This document shows, piece by piece, positions 45,085-46,900 of a DNA stretch of 46,900 bases (its first letter is position 1; every line of letters begins with the position of its first letter). Source of the stretch: Scenedesmus sp. ARA3 (taxonomy: Eukaryota > Chlorophyta > Chlorophyceae > Sphaeropleales > Scenedesmaceae); assembly GCA_004335835.1 (NCBI GenBank), contig RWJK01000595.1, positions 1 to 46,900 of the forward strand, in the 5' to 3' direction. Under the pieces are notes generated by a model, which saw only the letters and a program-made list of their open reading frames with translations, was not told the origin of the DNA and searched no databases. The position numbers were made by a program, and so were the translations under genes.

Positions 45085-46892
45085 ATGGCCACTTCGCAGC
45101 CTGATAACCCGTACCGGGATCTAGATGAGCAGATAGCGCGCCTCATGAAATGCCAGCCCCTGCCAGAGGAGTCTGTCAAGGCGCTGTGCGAAAAAGCCAA
45201 GGAAATTCTGGTTCAGGAAATCAATGTGCAGCCGGTGCGCTGCCCAGTCACAGTATGCGGGGACATACATGGCCAGTTCCAAGACCTGCTGGAGCTGTTC
45301 AAGATAGGTGGCAACAGCCCCGACACGAACTACCTGTTCATGGGGGACTACGTTGACCGGGGCTACCACTCTGTGGAGACAGTCACGCTGCTGGTGGCAC
45401 TCAAAGTGCGCTACAGGGACAGGATCACCATCCTGCGCGGCAACCATGAAAGCAGGCAGATCACGCAAGTGTGAGTGGCACAGAGCAGCAGGGCCAGGAA
45501 TAGCAGCTCTCAGGATCACTATAAAACTGCAGGTTAAGCTATTCAAGCAGATAGCCAGCATGCTGCACTCTGCAGAGTTTGGCGCTGGCCTCTGCCAAGT
45601 GCAGCAGCGTCAGCAGCGTGTGCAGCATGACTGAATGCAGCAGCATCAGGCGTGCTGTGTGATGCAGATCGGTGTTTCACATATGTTTTGTTGCATCACA
45701 TATGTTTTGTTGCATCACATCACATCAGTGCAATCTGTCAGTGCTTGCTGTGCATTGAGGTGTTGCGCAGTTGCGCAGCTGCTGCAAAAAGGTGTGAGCA
45801 AGCAGCAATCAGAAGCCATCAGCCATCAGCAGCCATCACAGGCTGTGTGTAGCAGTCATTGTGACACCTGATGCAGCTGATCTCATCAAGCAGGTGTTCC
45901 TGCAGTGCCTACGGCATATGATGTGCTGTTGCACGTTATCCTGCGCACTGCCAGTCCTTGACAGCAGCCGCAGCCGCGTGCGTGCTCATGCCGCTGCAAG
46001 CTTATGCTGTGGCACAAGCCAGGCTGCATGCAGCGATGTGGTTGGTGTGCCTTCTTTGCATGCAGCTGTATTTTACTACAGTGTCAGTACAGATGGCAGC
46101 AAGCATCGCAGCAGCACCTATGCTTCCCGCAGCCATATCCACCATCAGCAGCAGCAGCAGCAGCAGCATCGGTTGATCATCAAGTGCATTTGCAGGATTA
46201 GACGACATGTATATTCTTGTTACCAAAAGACTGCATTGCCAGACGAACAGCATGCAGCACGTGCTGTGGCATGGCACAGTCCAGCCAAGCAGCAGCAGCA
46301 GCACGACACTTTACACTGCGCAGGCACAACAGGGGCAATCTAACAGCGCTGAAGCATGCCCAGCTTGACCATCCAGAGCTTGTTCAGCCAGTGCTGTCCT
46401 CTGCTGACACGCTCTGCGCTGCTGCCGCTGCACGCACACCCTGCCCTGTGCTGCGCCACACCTGCTGCACCCCAACACGCCTCAACCCGCAGCTACGGCT
46501 TCTACGACGAGTGCCTGCGCAAGTACGGCAACGCGGACGTGTGGAAGTACTTCACAGACCTGTTCGACTACCTGCCGCTCACTGGGCTGGTGGAGGGCAA
46601 GGTGAGGCTGGCAGCAGCAGCAGCAGCAGCGGCAGCAGCAGCAGCCTGCAAGTTACAGCCTGGCTTGCTTGTGTTCGGACTTGTGTGCGGACAACTGCAC
46701 ATGCATGCCGTGCCTGCTGGCGTGCCTGTGCACTGGCTGCCGATAGCAACACAATGCCCGGCTGTGTGCTGCGCCTTGTAACATTTTGTCCTCGTGCTTG
46801 GCCTCTGGCTGCAGATCTTCTGCCTGCACGGCGGGCTGTCTCCCACGCTGGACACGCTGGACCACATACGCGGCCTGGACAGGGTGCAGGAG
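45085..46892 (+). CDS. PP2AC: Protein phosphatase 2A catalytic subunit, 3' part beyond window
   Basis: Exons 45085-45470, 46493-46601 and 46815-46892 give the first 191 residues in phase; GTGCGG at 46893 looks like the next donor, so the gene continues to the right. Metal-binding motifs of PPP phosphatases are intact: GDIHG at 59-63, GDYVDRG at 87-93 and GNHE at 119-122. [13 protein letters not shown] and FDYLPLT identify the PP2A type rather than PP4 or PP6. PP2Ac removes phosphate from Ser/Thr in cytosol and nucleus together with scaffold and B subunits. The C-terminal tail that is methylated in the family is not in view. Intron 1 exceeds 1 kb. Intron 2 has a CAG run right after its donor (46610-46645). 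Confidence 0.95.
45677..45714. repeat. Tandem pair of 19-bp units in PP2A intron 1
   Basis: TCACATATGTTTTGTTGCA occurs twice in a row, followed by partial TCACA copies. Confidence 0.9.
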
Positions 46893-46900
46893 GTGCGGGG

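Overview
This window looks like nuclear DNA of a green alga, most likely a chlorophycean related to Scenedesmus or Chlamydomonas. The evidence is intron-rich genes with GT-AG introns, GC-rich third codon positions, pervasive CAG/CTG triplet runs, TGTAA motifs downstream of several genes, an octotricopeptide-repeat (OPR) gene, an mTERF-like gene with a plastid-type leader, and spliced eukaryotic housekeeping genes. The species assignment is inference. Every exon-intron model below was built by hand from reading frame, splice-site dinucleotides and phase. All models close in frame.

Layout, left to right: (1) 1-5883, minus: OPR-type organelle RNA-binding protein, cut by the left edge. (2) 5884-10947: no recognisable gene. 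(3) 10948-14044, minus: CRAL-TRIO/Sec14-like lipid-binding protein, 297 aa, 10 exons. (4) 16391-17966, plus: ribosomal protein eS21. (5) 19609-22999, plus: secreted M14 zinc carboxypeptidase, 520 aa. (6) 23000-26690: gene-poor, with short repeats and palindromes. (7) 26691-27428, minus: single-exon secreted cysteine-rich protein. (8) 28560-31440, minus: mTERF-like protein. (9) 32192-33807, plus: IMP3 of the U3 snoRNP. (10) 34587-39054, plus: eIF4A-III, the exon junction complex helicase. (11) 40394-44136, plus: large MYND-finger protein. (12) 45085 to the right edge, plus: PP2A catalytic subunit, cut off.

There is no operon logic. The genes are mostly RNA, translation and organelle housekeeping functions (OPR and mTERF for organelle RNA; eS21 and IMP3 for ribosomes; eIF4A-III for mRNA surveillance). 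mTERF/IMP3 and CRAL-TRIO/eS21 are divergent pairs; the carboxypeptidase and the cysteine-rich gene converge.

The most unusual feature is in the introns. Nineteen times, in four genes, the edge of an exon together with its splice site is repeated inside the neighbouring intron, mostly 80-170 bp away, in partly decayed form. I call these 'exon-edge echoes'. A second pattern is that many introns carry CAG runs just after the donor and CTG runs just before the acceptor, so the two ends of the pre-mRNA intron are complementary. Together they suggest introns that grow by tandem duplication across splice junctions and by triplet slippage.
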